In this document: piece by piece, positions 32,667 through 40,846 of the stretch
How the letters are laid out: every line of letters begins with the position of its first letter
How positions within the stretch are numbered: position 1 is the stretch's first letter
Source: Nocardioides deserti
Lineage (GTDB): Bacteria > Actinomycetota > Actinomycetes > Propionibacteriales > Nocardioidaceae
Assembly (NCBI RefSeq): GCF_014266025.1
Contig: NZ_JACMYC010000014.1
Coordinates: forward strand, 1 to 64,000
DNA: 64,000 bases
Reading direction: 5' to 3'
Program-made: the position numbers and the translations under genes
The notes under the pieces: generated by a model
The model's input: only the letters and a program-made list of their open reading frames with translations
Database searches by the model: none
What the model was told of the DNA's origin: nothing

Positions 32667-33758
32667 ATGACGGCTGTGCACCAGGCCCGGCGCGTCGCGT
32701 CCCGTCGTGGGTACGCGTCGGTGCTGCGGCGCCGCCTGCCGTTGGAGACCCGCTGGTCGATCGGGCTGGTGGCGCTCGGCGTGCTCGCGACGGTGCTGGT
32801 CGCGGTCTACCCCGAGAACATGCCGCTGACCGCGCAGATGGTGCCGCTGCTGCTCGGCAGCCTGGTGCTCGGGCCGCGGACGCTGCCGTGGTTCGTCATC
32901 GTGCTGATGCTGCTGCTGACGGTCTCCCTCGCGGTGCAGGACAGCTTCAGCGCCCGGACGGTCGGCGCGGTCAGCATCCAGTTCGTCATGGGCTTCATCG
33001 TCCTGCTGACGTCGTTCCGGCGCTCGCGGCTGGGGGTGGCGAACGTGCTGGGGGAGTCGATGCTCGTCGACCTGCGCGACCGCATCCTCAACCAGGGCGG
33101 CGTCCCGGCGCTGCCGGAGGGCTGGCAGGTCCAGACCTCGCTGCGGTCGGCCGGTGGGACCCCGTTCGCCGGTGACTTCGTCGTCGCCGTGCGGCCCCAC
33201 GGCACCGACCGGCTCGAGGTCGTGGTCGTGGACGTCTCCGGCAAGGGCGAGCAGGCGGGCACCCGCGCCCTGCTGCTCTCCGGCGCCCTGGGCGGGCTCC
33301 TCGGCGCGCTCTCGCCCGAGCAGTTCCTGCCCGCCGCCAACGCCTACCTGCTCCAGCAGGAGTGGGAGGAGGGGTTCGCGACCGCCGTCCACCTTTCCCT
33401 CGACCTCGTCACCGGGGCGTACGCCGTCCGCTCGGCCGGCCACCCGCCGGCCGTGGTCCGCGCCGCCGGCAGCGGCCGTTGGTCGGTGCTCGACAGCAGC
33501 GGCCCGGTGCTCGGGCTGATCGACGAGGCCGTCTTCACCGCCGCCACCGGCCACCTCCAGGCCGGCGACGCGCTGCTCCTCTACACCGACGGCATGGTCG
33601 AGGAGCCCCAGCGCGACATCGACCTCGGCATCGACCGGATGCTCGGCGAGGCCGAGGGCCTGCTCCGCGGCGACTTCCGCGGCGCGGCCGACAAGCTCGT
33701 CGCCGCCCTCGGCTCCCGCGACGACGACCGCGCGGTGGTCGTGGTCAACCGGCGCTGA
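32667..33758 (+). CDS. membrane-bound SpoIIE/PP2C-type serine phosphatase
   Basis: The 363-residue protein has three or four N-terminal transmembrane helices (about residues 30-115: IGLVALGVLATVLVAVY, MVPLLLGSLVLG, FVIVLMLLLTVSLAV, QFVMGFIVLLTSF). A SpoIIE/RsbU-like phosphatase domain follows, with metal-binding FAGDFVVAV and VVVVDVSGKGEQAG, then SAGHPPAVV and DALLLYTDGMVE. Such enzymes dephosphorylate anti-anti-sigma factors in partner-switching cascades. No anti-sigma or STAS gene lies near, so its target is elsewhere. A strong terminator follows. Confidence 0.9.
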   Translation: MTAVHQARRVASRRGYASVLRRRLPLETRWSIGLVALGVLATVLVAVYPENMPLTAQMVPLLLGSLVLGPRTLPWFVIVLMLLLTVSLAVQDSFSARTVGAVSIQFVMGFIVLLTSFRRSRLGVANVLGESMLVDLRDRILNQGGVPALPEGWQVQTSLRSAGGTPFAGDFVVAVRPHGTDRLEVVVVDVSGKGEQAGTRALLLSGALGGLLGALSPEQFLPAANAYLLQQEWEEGFATAVHLSLDLVTGAYAVRSAGHPPAVVRAAGSGRWSVLDSSGPVLGLIDEAVFTAATGHLQAGDALLLYTDGMVEEPQRDIDLGIDRMLGEAEGLLRGDFRGAADKLVAALGSRDDDRAVVVVNRR

Positions 33759-33806
33759 GGCCGTTTGGGGGACTGTCGCGCCGGTGTGGCAGGATTCGGG
33801 GGGTTC

Positions 33807-33827
33807 AAGGGGGGCGAAGCCCCCCTT
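33807..33827 (+). terminator. hairpin terminator before tRNA-Gly
   Basis: Perfect 9-bp stem aaggggggc (33807-33815) with 33819-33827 around a GAA triloop, followed by TTGTGT. It ends four bases before the tRNA-Gly gene, isolating the phosphatase transcript. Confidence 0.8.
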
Positions 33828-33831
33828 GTGT

Positions 33832-33902
33832 GCGGATGTAGCTCAATGGTAGAGCCCCAGTCTTCCAAACTGGCTACGCGGGTTCGATTCCCGTCATCCG
33901 CT
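33832..33902 (+). tRNA. tRNA-Gly (anticodon TCC)
   Basis: 71-base cloverleaf. The acceptor gcggatg pairs with catccgc at the 3' end. The anticodon loop cttccaa sits between ccagt and actgg, giving anticodon TCC. The T arm is gcgggttcgattcccgt, with discriminator T. The 3' CCA is not encoded. Confidence 0.97.
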
Positions 33903-33938
33903 CTCAGGAGCCGGCCGGACCTCCGGCGGGCCTCTTGG

Positions 33939-34011
33939 CGGGGCGTAGCGTAGTGGCTAGCGCGCCTGCTTTGGGAGCAGGAGACCGCAGGTTCGAGTCC
34001 TGTCGCCCCGA
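33939..34011 (+). tRNA. tRNA-Pro (anticodon TGG)
   Basis: 73-base cloverleaf. The acceptor cggggcg pairs with cgccccg, with discriminator A. The anticodon stem cctgc/gcagg encloses tttggga, giving TGG. The C1-G72 pair is the tRNA-Pro hallmark. The T loop gttcgagtc is standard. CCA is not encoded. It lies 36 bases after tRNA-Gly and 58 bases before the tig start. Confidence 0.97.
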
Positions 34012-34069
34012 CGCACCACACCACCCTCACCGACCGGTGAACGAGACAACGATTGACAGGAGACAACCT

Positions 34070-35473
34070 GTGAAGAGCGCCGTCGAGACCTTGAGCCCGA
34101 CCCGGGCCAAGCTGACCGTCGAGGTGCCCTTCGAGGAGCTCAAGCCGAGCCTCGACGCGGCGTACAAGAAGATCGCCCAGCAGATCAACGTCCCCGGCTT
34201 CCGCCGCGGCAAGGTGCCCCCGATGGTCATCGACCGCCAGGTCGGGCGCGGCGCCGTCCTCGACGAGGCGATCAACGACGTGCTCCCGAAGCAGTACGTC
34301 GCGGCGCTCGAGGAGAACTCGCTGAGCCCGCTGGCGCAGCCGGAGATCGAGGTCACGAAGTTCGAGGACAACGAGGTCCTCGAGTTCACCGCCGAGGTCG
34401 ACATCCGTCCGCAGATCGACCTCCCCTCCTACGAGGGTCTCGAGGCCTCGGTGGACGACGTCGAGATCTCCGACGAGGACGTCGAGGAGCAGGTCAAGGC
34501 GCTCCGCGAGCGGTTCGCGACCCTGTCCGACGTCGAGCGCGCCGCTGCCGAGGACGACTTCGTCGTGCTCGACCTGGTCGCCACCAAGGACGGCGAGGTC
34601 GTCGACGGCGCCGAGGTCAGCGGCATGAGCTACCAGGTCGGCCGCGGCGGCATGATCGACGGGCTCGACGAGGCGCTGACCGGCATGGCCGCCGGCGAGG
34701 AGAAGACCTTCACCACCCAGCTCGTGGGTGGCGACCTGGTCGGCCAGGAGGTCGAGGTCCGGGTCAAGGTCACCCAGGTCCAGCAGCAGGAGCTGCCGGA
34801 GTACGACGACGAGTTCGCCCAGCTCGCCTCCGAGTTCGACACCATCGACGAGCTCACCGCCGACGTGCGCGAGCGGCTCGGCCGGGGCAAGCGCCTGGAG
34901 CAGGCCGCCGAGGCCCGCGACGCCGTCCTCGAGGCGCTGCTGGAGAAGGTCGAGGTGCCGCTGCCCGAGGGCATCGTCACCGACGAGCTGAACGCGCGCC
35001 GCCAGAACATCGAGCAGCAGCTCGCGTTCGCCGGCATCACGATGGAGAAGTACCTCGAGGACGAGGGCCAGACGCAGGAGGAGTTCGAGGCCGACCTCGA
35101 CCGCCGCGTCCGCGACGCCGTCGCCGCGCAGTTCCTCCTCGACGAGATCGCGAAGAAGGAGGAGCTCGGCGTCGACCAGCAGGAGCTCTCCCAGCACCTC
35201 GTGCGGCGTGCCCAGCAGTCCGGGCAGAACCCGCAGGAGTTCGCGAACCACATGTTCGAGCACAACCACATCCCCGACCTCGTGCAGGAGATCCTGCGCG
35301 GCAAGGCGCTCGCGACGATCGTCGAGACCGCGGTCGTCAAGGACGCCTCGGGCAACGTGGTCGAGCTGAAGAACCTGCAGCCCGACGGCACGATCATGGA
35401 GGTCACCGAGGAGACCGGCGACGAGCCGGCCGCCGAGGAGACCACCGAGGAGGAGTCCTCCAAGGAGGACTGA
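34070..35473 (+). CDS. tig: trigger factor (ribosome-associated chaperone and prolyl isomerase)
   Basis: The 467-residue protein binds the ribosome exit tunnel and holds nascent chains. The ribosome-binding loop GFRRGKVPP lies at residues ~44-52, an FKBP-like isomerase domain lies in the middle (about 150-240), and a helical SurA-like C-terminal domain follows. The last ~35 residues are an acidic tail (EETTEEESSKED). GTG 34070 is chosen because ACAGGAGA precedes it and the family begins with this MKSAVETL-type strand. It sits upstream of the clp genes, as in many bacteria, though with two inserted genes. Confidence 0.96.
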   Translation: MKSAVETLSPTRAKLTVEVPFEELKPSLDAAYKKIAQQINVPGFRRGKVPPMVIDRQVGRGAVLDEAINDVLPKQYVAALEENSLSPLAQPEIEVTKFEDNEVLEFTAEVDIRPQIDLPSYEGLEASVDDVEISDEDVEEQVKALRERFATLSDVERAAAEDDFVVLDLVATKDGEVVDGAEVSGMSYQVGRGGMIDGLDEALTGMAAGEEKTFTTQLVGGDLVGQEVEVRVKVTQVQQQELPEYDDEFAQLASEFDTIDELTADVRERLGRGKRLEQAAEARDAVLEALLEKVEVPLPEGIVTDELNARRQNIEQQLAFAGITMEKYLEDEGQTQEEFEADLDRRVRDAVAAQFLLDEIAKKEELGVDQQELSQHLVRRAQQSGQNPQEFANHMFEHNHIPDLVQEILRGKALATIVETAVVKDASGNVVELKNLQPDGTIMEVTEETGDEPAAEETTEEESSKED

Positions 35474-35487
35474 CCCCACGCCTCGCC

Positions 35488-35529
35488 GATACCCGCTTGG
35501 GTGCACACCTGTGCACTCAGGCGGGTATC
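35488..35529 (+). terminator. long hairpin terminator after tig, overlapping next promoter
   Basis: 19-bp stem (35488-35506 with 35511-35529) containing two G-T wobbles and an ACCT tetraloop. The descending arm contains most of the TATCGT -10 box (35526-35531) of the next gene. Confidence 0.8.
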
Positions 35530-35531
35530 GT
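35526..35531 (+). promoter_or_regulatory. -10 box (TATCGT) of the lipase-like gene
   Basis: TATCGT ends 6 bases before ATG 35538, supporting this ATG over in-frame codons further upstream. Confidence 0.55.
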
Positions 35532-35537
35532 CGTTCC

Positions 35538-36716
35538 ATGCCCGCCCCGCACGCCACTGCGGCACCCGGCCCGACGTACCTCGACGCGCTGTCACTGCTG
35601 AGCCAGGTCGCCGACGAGCTGGTCGTCCGCAGCGTCCGCGACACCCACGCCGCCTGGGCGGACCGGGTGCACGCCGTGGCCCGCCCCGCGACGGGTGGCG
35701 CCGCGAGCGTCCCGGAGCGGGTGCACCGTGGCATTGCCGGTGCGGTGTACGCCGGGGTCTCGGCCGGCCTGCGCGCCGCCTCGGTCGGCCTCGACAAGGC
35801 CGCGGCGACCGGGGTGGGTCCCCGCCTGGAGGACGGGCCGCGCGGGCGGTTCGTCAGCTCCGCGGTCAACGGCCTGATCGGGGACCGGCTGCTGCGCGAG
35901 CGGCCGCAGCTGGCGATCCCGATGGCCGTGCGCAGCGGCGGCCGCGACGTCCCGCTCGACGGGCTGGCGGATGCGTTCCCCGCCGCCACCAGCAAGGTCG
36001 TGGTGTTCCTCCACGGCCTGTGCGAGAACGAGTCCTACTGGAACCGCTGGCGCGAGCGCACCGGCACGACGTACGGCGAGGCGCTGGCCGGCCGTGGTTG
36101 GACGCCGGTCTTCCTCCGCGCCAACACCGGGCTCGGCCTGCGCGAGAACGGCGTCGCGCTCGCCGCGCTCATGCAGCGGCTCGTCGAGGGCTGGCCGGTC
36201 GAGGTCGAGCAGGTGGCGCTCGTCGGGCACTCGCTCGGCGGCCTGGTGGTGCGCGCCGCCGGCGCCGTGGCGACGGAGGCCGAGCGGCCGTGGACCGAGC
36301 GGGTCACCGACGTGGTCACGCTCGGCACCCCGCACCTCGGTGCGCCCATCGCGTGGGGGATCGGCCACGGCAGCCGCGGTCTCGGGCTGCTCCCGGAGAC
36401 CGCCGCGTTCGGCCGGATCCTCGACTGGCGCTCGATCGGGGTGCACGACCTGGTCGCCGGCCTCGCCCACGACGTGCCGCCGCTGCCGCACGCCCGCTAC
36501 CGGCTGGTGGCGGCCACGCTGACGCAGTCGCAGCGGCACCCGGTGGGCGACGTGGTCGGCGACCTTCTGGTGCGGCCGCGGTCGGCGTACGGCCGGGACC
36601 GGCGCGGGCGCACGCTGTTCCCCGGCGGGGAGGTGCTGCACGTCGGGCGCACCGACCACTTCGGCCTGCTGAACCACCCCGAGGTCCACCGCGCCCTGCG
36701 ACGATGGCTGCCGTGA
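35538..36716 (+). CDS. lipase-like alpha/beta hydrolase
   Basis: The 392-residue protein has an N-terminal helical region of ~130 residues, then an alpha/beta-hydrolase core: FLHGLCENESYW (oxyanion-hole region), the nucleophile elbow GHSLGGLVVRAA, VTLGTPHLGAP, and a late histidine in VGRTDHFGLLNHP. The core resembles PGAP1-like or triacylglycerol lipases. There is no signal peptide, so it acts in the cytoplasm. Its stop overlaps the SRPBCC gene start (GTGA), suggesting that a lipid or aromatic product is shared. The pair lies between tig and clpP1. Confidence 0.8.
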   Translation: MPAPHATAAPGPTYLDALSLLSQVADELVVRSVRDTHAAWADRVHAVARPATGGAASVPERVHRGIAGAVYAGVSAGLRAASVGLDKAAATGVGPRLEDGPRGRFVSSAVNGLIGDRLLRERPQLAIPMAVRSGGRDVPLDGLADAFPAATSKVVVFLHGLCENESYWNRWRERTGTTYGEALAGRGWTPVFLRANTGLGLRENGVALAALMQRLVEGWPVEVEQVALVGHSLGGLVVRAAGAVATEAERPWTERVTDVVTLGTPHLGAPIAWGIGHGSRGLGLLPETAAFGRILDWRSIGVHDLVAGLAHDVPPLPHARYRLVAATLTQSQRHPVGDVVGDLLVRPRSAYGRDRRGRTLFPGGEVLHVGRTDHFGLLNHPEVHRALRRWLP

Positions 36717-37222
36717 CCGCCCCTCCCGCCGGCTCGACCGGCGCCCCCGACCGCGAGCTGCGCGCCGAGACCGTCGTCGAGGCCCCGCCCGCCGCCGTCT
36801 GGGCCCTGCTGACGGACCTCGACCGGATGTCCGACCGGAGCCCGGAGCTGGTGCGGATGGTGCCGCTCAAGCGGGGCGGGCTGCGGGTGGGGCAGTGGTA
36901 CCTCGGGATCAACCGCCGCGGCCCGGCCGTGTGGCCCACCCGCAACGTCGTCGACGAGCTCGTGCCGGGCAGCACGCTCGGCTGGCTCACGACCTCCAGC
37001 GGCGCGCGCTGGGTCTGGGAGCTGTCGCCCGACGGGCCGGACGGACGGTCCACCGGCGTGGTCCACCGCCGCCCCGTGCCGCGCAGGCTGACCGTGGTGA
37101 GCAAGGTCTTCGCGCCGCTCGCCCTCGGTGGCTCGGCCGCGCACGCCGACGAGCTGGAGGAGGGCATGGTCCAGACGGTCGAGCGGCTCAAGGCGGCTGT
37201 GGAGGGCGTGCGGGCGGGGTGA
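36713..37222 (+). CDS. SRPBCC (START-like) domain protein
   Basis: The 169-residue protein has a START/Bet v1-like helix-grip fold: first strand ELRAETVVEAPPAAVWALLTD, then MSDRSPELVRMVPLKRGG, the central GRR-type turn INRRGPAVWPT, and a C-terminal long helix (EEGMVQTVERLKAAVEG). Such proteins bind hydrophobic ligands. GTG 36713 overlaps the lipase stop by four bases; ATG 36704 is an in-frame alternative. Translational coupling suggests it binds the lipase's substrate or product. Confidence 0.8.
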   Translation: MTAPPAGSTGAPDRELRAETVVEAPPAAVWALLTDLDRMSDRSPELVRMVPLKRGGLRVGQWYLGINRRGPAVWPTRNVVDELVPGSTLGWLTTSSGARWVWELSPDGPDGRSTGVVHRRPVPRRLTVVSKVFAPLALGGSAAHADELEEGMVQTVERLKAAVEGVRAG

Positions 37223-37226
37223 AATC

Positions 37227-37240
37227 CGCTGTCGGCGAAC
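37227..37240 (-). promoter_or_regulatory. ClgR-type operator upstream of clpP1
   Basis: Read on the minus strand, the site is GTTCGC-CGACA-GCG, an exact match to the GTTCGC-N5-GCG motif described for the activator ClgR in Streptomyces and relatives. It lies within an inverted repeat (ccgctgt...acagcgg, 37227-37246) and is centred ~58 bases before the predicted transcription start at 37291/37292, a good activator position. Confidence 0.75.
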
Positions 37241-37278
37241 AGCGGGGGACAACCCGTGGAAGTGTCGGTGCCGCGGGC

Positions 37279-37284
37279 TAGGGT
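37279..37284 (+). promoter_or_regulatory. -10 box (TAGGGT) of clpP1
   Basis: TAGGGT ends 7 bases before GTG 37292. No good -35 is seen, consistent with activator dependence. Confidence 0.6.
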
Positions 37285-37291
37285 CGACGAC

Positions 37292-37933
37292 GTGACCCAG
37301 AACCCCAGCCTCTCCGGCGCCCCTGAGATGAACGGTGGCGCAGGCCTGAACGTCCTCGACGACCACATCTACCAGCGCCTGCTGCGCGAGCGGATCGTGT
37401 TCCTCGGCTCGGAGGTCCGCGACCAGAACGCCAACGCGATCTGTGCCCAGCTGCTGCTGCTCTCGGCGGAGGACCCCGAGGCCGACATCTTCCTGCACAT
37501 CAACAGCCCGGGTGGTTCCGTGGACGCCGGCATGGCGATCTACGACACGATGAACTACATCCCCAACGACGTCGCGACCGTCGGCATGGGCCTGGCCGCA
37601 TCGATGGGCCAGTTCCTGCTCTGCGCCGGCACCAAGGGCAAGCGCTACGCCCTGCCGCACGCGCGGATCATGATGCACCAGCCCTCCTCGGGCATGGGCG
37701 GCTCCGCCTCCGACATCAAGATCCAGGCCCAGCAGTCGCTGCACATCAAGCAGGTGCTGCTCGACCTCATCGCCGAGCACACGGGCCAGTCCCGCGAGCA
37801 GGTCGAGGCCGACGCCGACCGCGACCGCTGGTTCACCGCCCAGCAGGCGATGGAGTACGGCCTGGTCGACCAGGTCGTGAAGTCCGCCCGCGACGCCGCC
37901 GACGAGGGCCGTCCGGCCCACCAGAAGGACTGA
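37292..37933 (+). CDS. clpP1: ATP-dependent Clp protease proteolytic subunit ClpP1
   Basis: The 213-residue serine peptidase has catalytic Ser104 (GLAASMGQFLL), His129 (MMHQPSSG) and Asp174 (EADADRDRW). The HINSPGGSVDAGMAIYD block forms the oxyanion region. Actinobacterial ClpP1 and ClpP2 form a mixed tetradecamer fed by ClpX or ClpC. GTG 37292 is used because it follows the -10 box and gives a normal N-terminus. clpP2 starts four bases after its stop. Transcription is probably induced by ClgR through the operator at 37227-37240. Confidence 0.96.
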   Translation: MTQNPSLSGAPEMNGGAGLNVLDDHIYQRLLRERIVFLGSEVRDQNANAICAQLLLLSAEDPEADIFLHINSPGGSVDAGMAIYDTMNYIPNDVATVGMGLAASMGQFLLCAGTKGKRYALPHARIMMHQPSSGMGGSASDIKIQAQQSLHIKQVLLDLIAEHTGQSREQVEADADRDRWFTAQQAMEYGLVDQVVKSARDAADEGRPAHQKD

Positions 37934-37937
37934 ACGC

Positions 37938-38552
37938 ATGAACTACTACATCCCGCAGTGGGAAGAGCGCACCTCCTACGGCGTCCGTCGCATCGACCCC
38001 TACGCGAAGCTGTTCGAGGACCGCATCATCTACCTCGGCACGCCGATCTCCGACGACGTCGCGAACGCGGTCATCGCCCAGCTCATGTGCCTGGAGTCGA
38101 TGAACCCTGACCAGGACGTGCAGATCTACATCAACAGCCCCGGTGGCTCGTTCACCGCGCTGACGGCGATCTACGACACGATGAACTTCATCAAGCCCGA
38201 CGTGCAGACGGTGTGCATCGGCCAGGCCGCCTCGGCCGCGGCGATCCTGCTGGCCGCCGGCACCAAGGGCAAGCGCCTGGCGCTGCCCAACAGCCGCATC
38301 CTGATCCACCAGCCCTACACCGAGGGCACCTTCGGCCAGACCTCCGACATCGAGATCCAGGCCAACGAGATCCTGCGGATGCGCGAGCTGCTCGAGCAGA
38401 TGATCAGCACCCACTCCGGCAAGGACATGGAGCAGGTCAGCCGCGACATCGAGCGCGACAAGATCCTCACCGCCGACCAGGCCCTGGAGTATGGCCTGAT
38501 CGACACCGTGGTCGAGTCCCGCAAGGCGACCCCGGCGTTCGCCACGTCCTGA
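37938..38552 (+). CDS. clpP2: ATP-dependent Clp protease proteolytic subunit ClpP2
   Basis: The 204-residue partner of ClpP1 has catalytic Ser99 (IGQAASAAAILL), His124 (LIHQPYTEG) and Asp170 (SRDIERDK). The N-terminal MNYYIPQWEERTSYGVR segment is typical of actinobacterial ClpP2. The handle-region sequence differs from ClpP1, as expected for two rings of one complex. It is four bases downstream of clpP1. A 16-bp hairpin separates it from clpX. Confidence 0.96.
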   Translation: MNYYIPQWEERTSYGVRRIDPYAKLFEDRIIYLGTPISDDVANAVIAQLMCLESMNPDQDVQIYINSPGGSFTALTAIYDTMNFIKPDVQTVCIGQAASAAAILLAAGTKGKRLALPNSRILIHQPYTEGTFGQTSDIEIQANEILRMRELLEQMISTHSGKDMEQVSRDIERDKILTADQALEYGLIDTVVESRKATPAFATS

Positions 38553-38558
38553 CGCGTC

Positions 38559-38595
38559 ACCCCGTGTCGGCCCCCTCGCGGGGCCGGCACGGGGT
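38559..38595 (+). terminator. hairpin between clpP2 and clpX
   Basis: 16-bp stem (38559-38574 accccgtgtcggcccc with 38580-38595) with one T-G wobble and a 5-base loop. It probably ends or attenuates the clpP1P2 transcript, leaving clpX with its own promoter in 38596-38625. Confidence 0.75.
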
Positions 38596-38638
38596 ACCGT
38601 CTCCTGAGTTTCAGCACTGTTGAGGAGGATGACCGGCC

Positions 38639-39922
<1,284 letters not shown>

Positions 39923-40035
39923 GCGCGGGGGACCCGCGGGCGCCCCAGGCGTCACGGAGCGGGCCCCCGGAACGGGATCGGTCGGCGACCGGCTGGTCAT
40001 GGCCCGTTCAGGCCATGGACGGATCGGGGATGTCG

Positions 40036-40056
40036 CCCCCACACTCGGTGTGGGGG
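40036..40056 (+). terminator. hairpin terminator after clpX
   Basis: Perfect 9-bp stem cccccacac (40036-40044) with gtgtggggg (40048-40056), TCG loop. It is in the 181-base gap between clpX and the next gene, where no other feature is seen. Confidence 0.6.
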
Positions 40057-40103
40057 AGACTCGTGTCCGTCGACGTACCAGACGCCGGGAGGAGGGACCG
40101 CCC

Positions 40104-40709
40104 GTGAGTGACCAGCACCGAGCACCCCTGGCCGCGTTCGCCCTCGTGACGATGATCGCCGGCGGCGTCGTCGTGCAGTCCACCGTCAACGACGACCGGA
40201 CCGACGGCACGCGCGACACCGTCGCGGTGACCAGCACCGCGTCGAGCAGCACACGGCCGACCCCCTCCGACGACGTCACCCGCGAAGCGACCGGCACGCC
40301 GTCCTCCGCCTCGACGCCAGCCACGACGCCGGGCGGCGCCGCGGACCCGGCCGGCCCGGCCGAGCGGCCCGCCGACGTACGCCCGATGGTGCCGGTGGAG
40401 GTGTTCGGCTCCCTTCCCGGGCTCGTGGCGTTCCTCTCCGGCAACCCGGACGCCGGCGACGGCGGCCCGAGCCCGTCCTTCCAGCCGGAGCAGGAGTCGC
40501 CCGGCGTCGACCTGGGGAGCACCGGCGGCCCCTCGCCGACGCCCGGACCGACCACGCCCCCGCCGAGCGAGCAGCCCGCCCCCTCGGGGCAGCCGTCGCC
40601 CGACGCGTCGCCGTCCGGCTCGCCCAGCTCCACCGCGACCTCGGACGCCGAGCGTCCGGTCGAGCCCAGCCCGCCCTCGTCCTCGGCCTCGACCGCGTCG
40701 ACTCCTTGA
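40104..40709 (+). CDS. single-pass exported Ser/Thr/Pro-rich protein
   Basis: The 201-residue protein has a short cytoplasmic start (SDQHRAP), one hydrophobic segment (LAAFALVTMIAGGVVVQ), and then an exported low-complexity tail rich in Ser, Thr, Pro, Ala and Gly. The only non-repetitive island is VRPMVPVEVFGSLPGLVAFLSG. It resembles wall-spanning or O-mannosylated actinobacterial surface proteins, but the family is unknown. GTG 40104 has a GGGAGGAGGGA ribosome site. The tail is reminiscent of the Gly/Asn-rich membrane protein at 14382-15290. Confidence 0.65.
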   Translation: MSDQHRAPLAAFALVTMIAGGVVVQSTVNDDRTDGTRDTVAVTSTASSSTRPTPSDDVTREATGTPSSASTPATTPGGAADPAGPAERPADVRPMVPVEVFGSLPGLVAFLSGNPDAGDGGPSPSFQPEQESPGVDLGSTGGPSPTPGPTTPPPSEQPAPSGQPSPDASPSGSPSSTATSDAERPVEPSPPSSSASTASTP

Positions 40710-40717
40710 GCCGGCCG

Positions 40718-40816
40718 GCCGTGAGGTTCGTCGGCTACCCGATGAACCTCACGGCGCACGGTCGAAATTTCGTCGGGGGACCGTCAGGTTCATCGGCGCC
40801 CCGATGAAGCTGACGG
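40718..40816. repeat. two related hairpins between convergent genes
   Basis: Hairpin A: 17-bp stem, 40718-40734 with 40739-40755, CTAC loop. Hairpin B: 16-bp stem, 40781-40796 with 40801-40816, CGCC loop. The stems share the core (g)aggttc(a/g)tcgg, so they are diverged copies of one element. Between them is the palindrome cgaaatttcg (40763-40772). They may terminate both transcripts and may belong to a repeated genomic palindrome family. Confidence 0.7.
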
Positions 40817-40846
40817 CCGCCCGCCCGCAGCGACCAGCGGCCGGCG

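Noticed and set aside
33832..34011. tRNA-Gly and tRNA-Pro genes as integration sites for a mobile element
   Set aside because: Both tRNAs are complete, no 3'-end duplicate was noticed nearby, and no integrase or transposase gene is present in the window.
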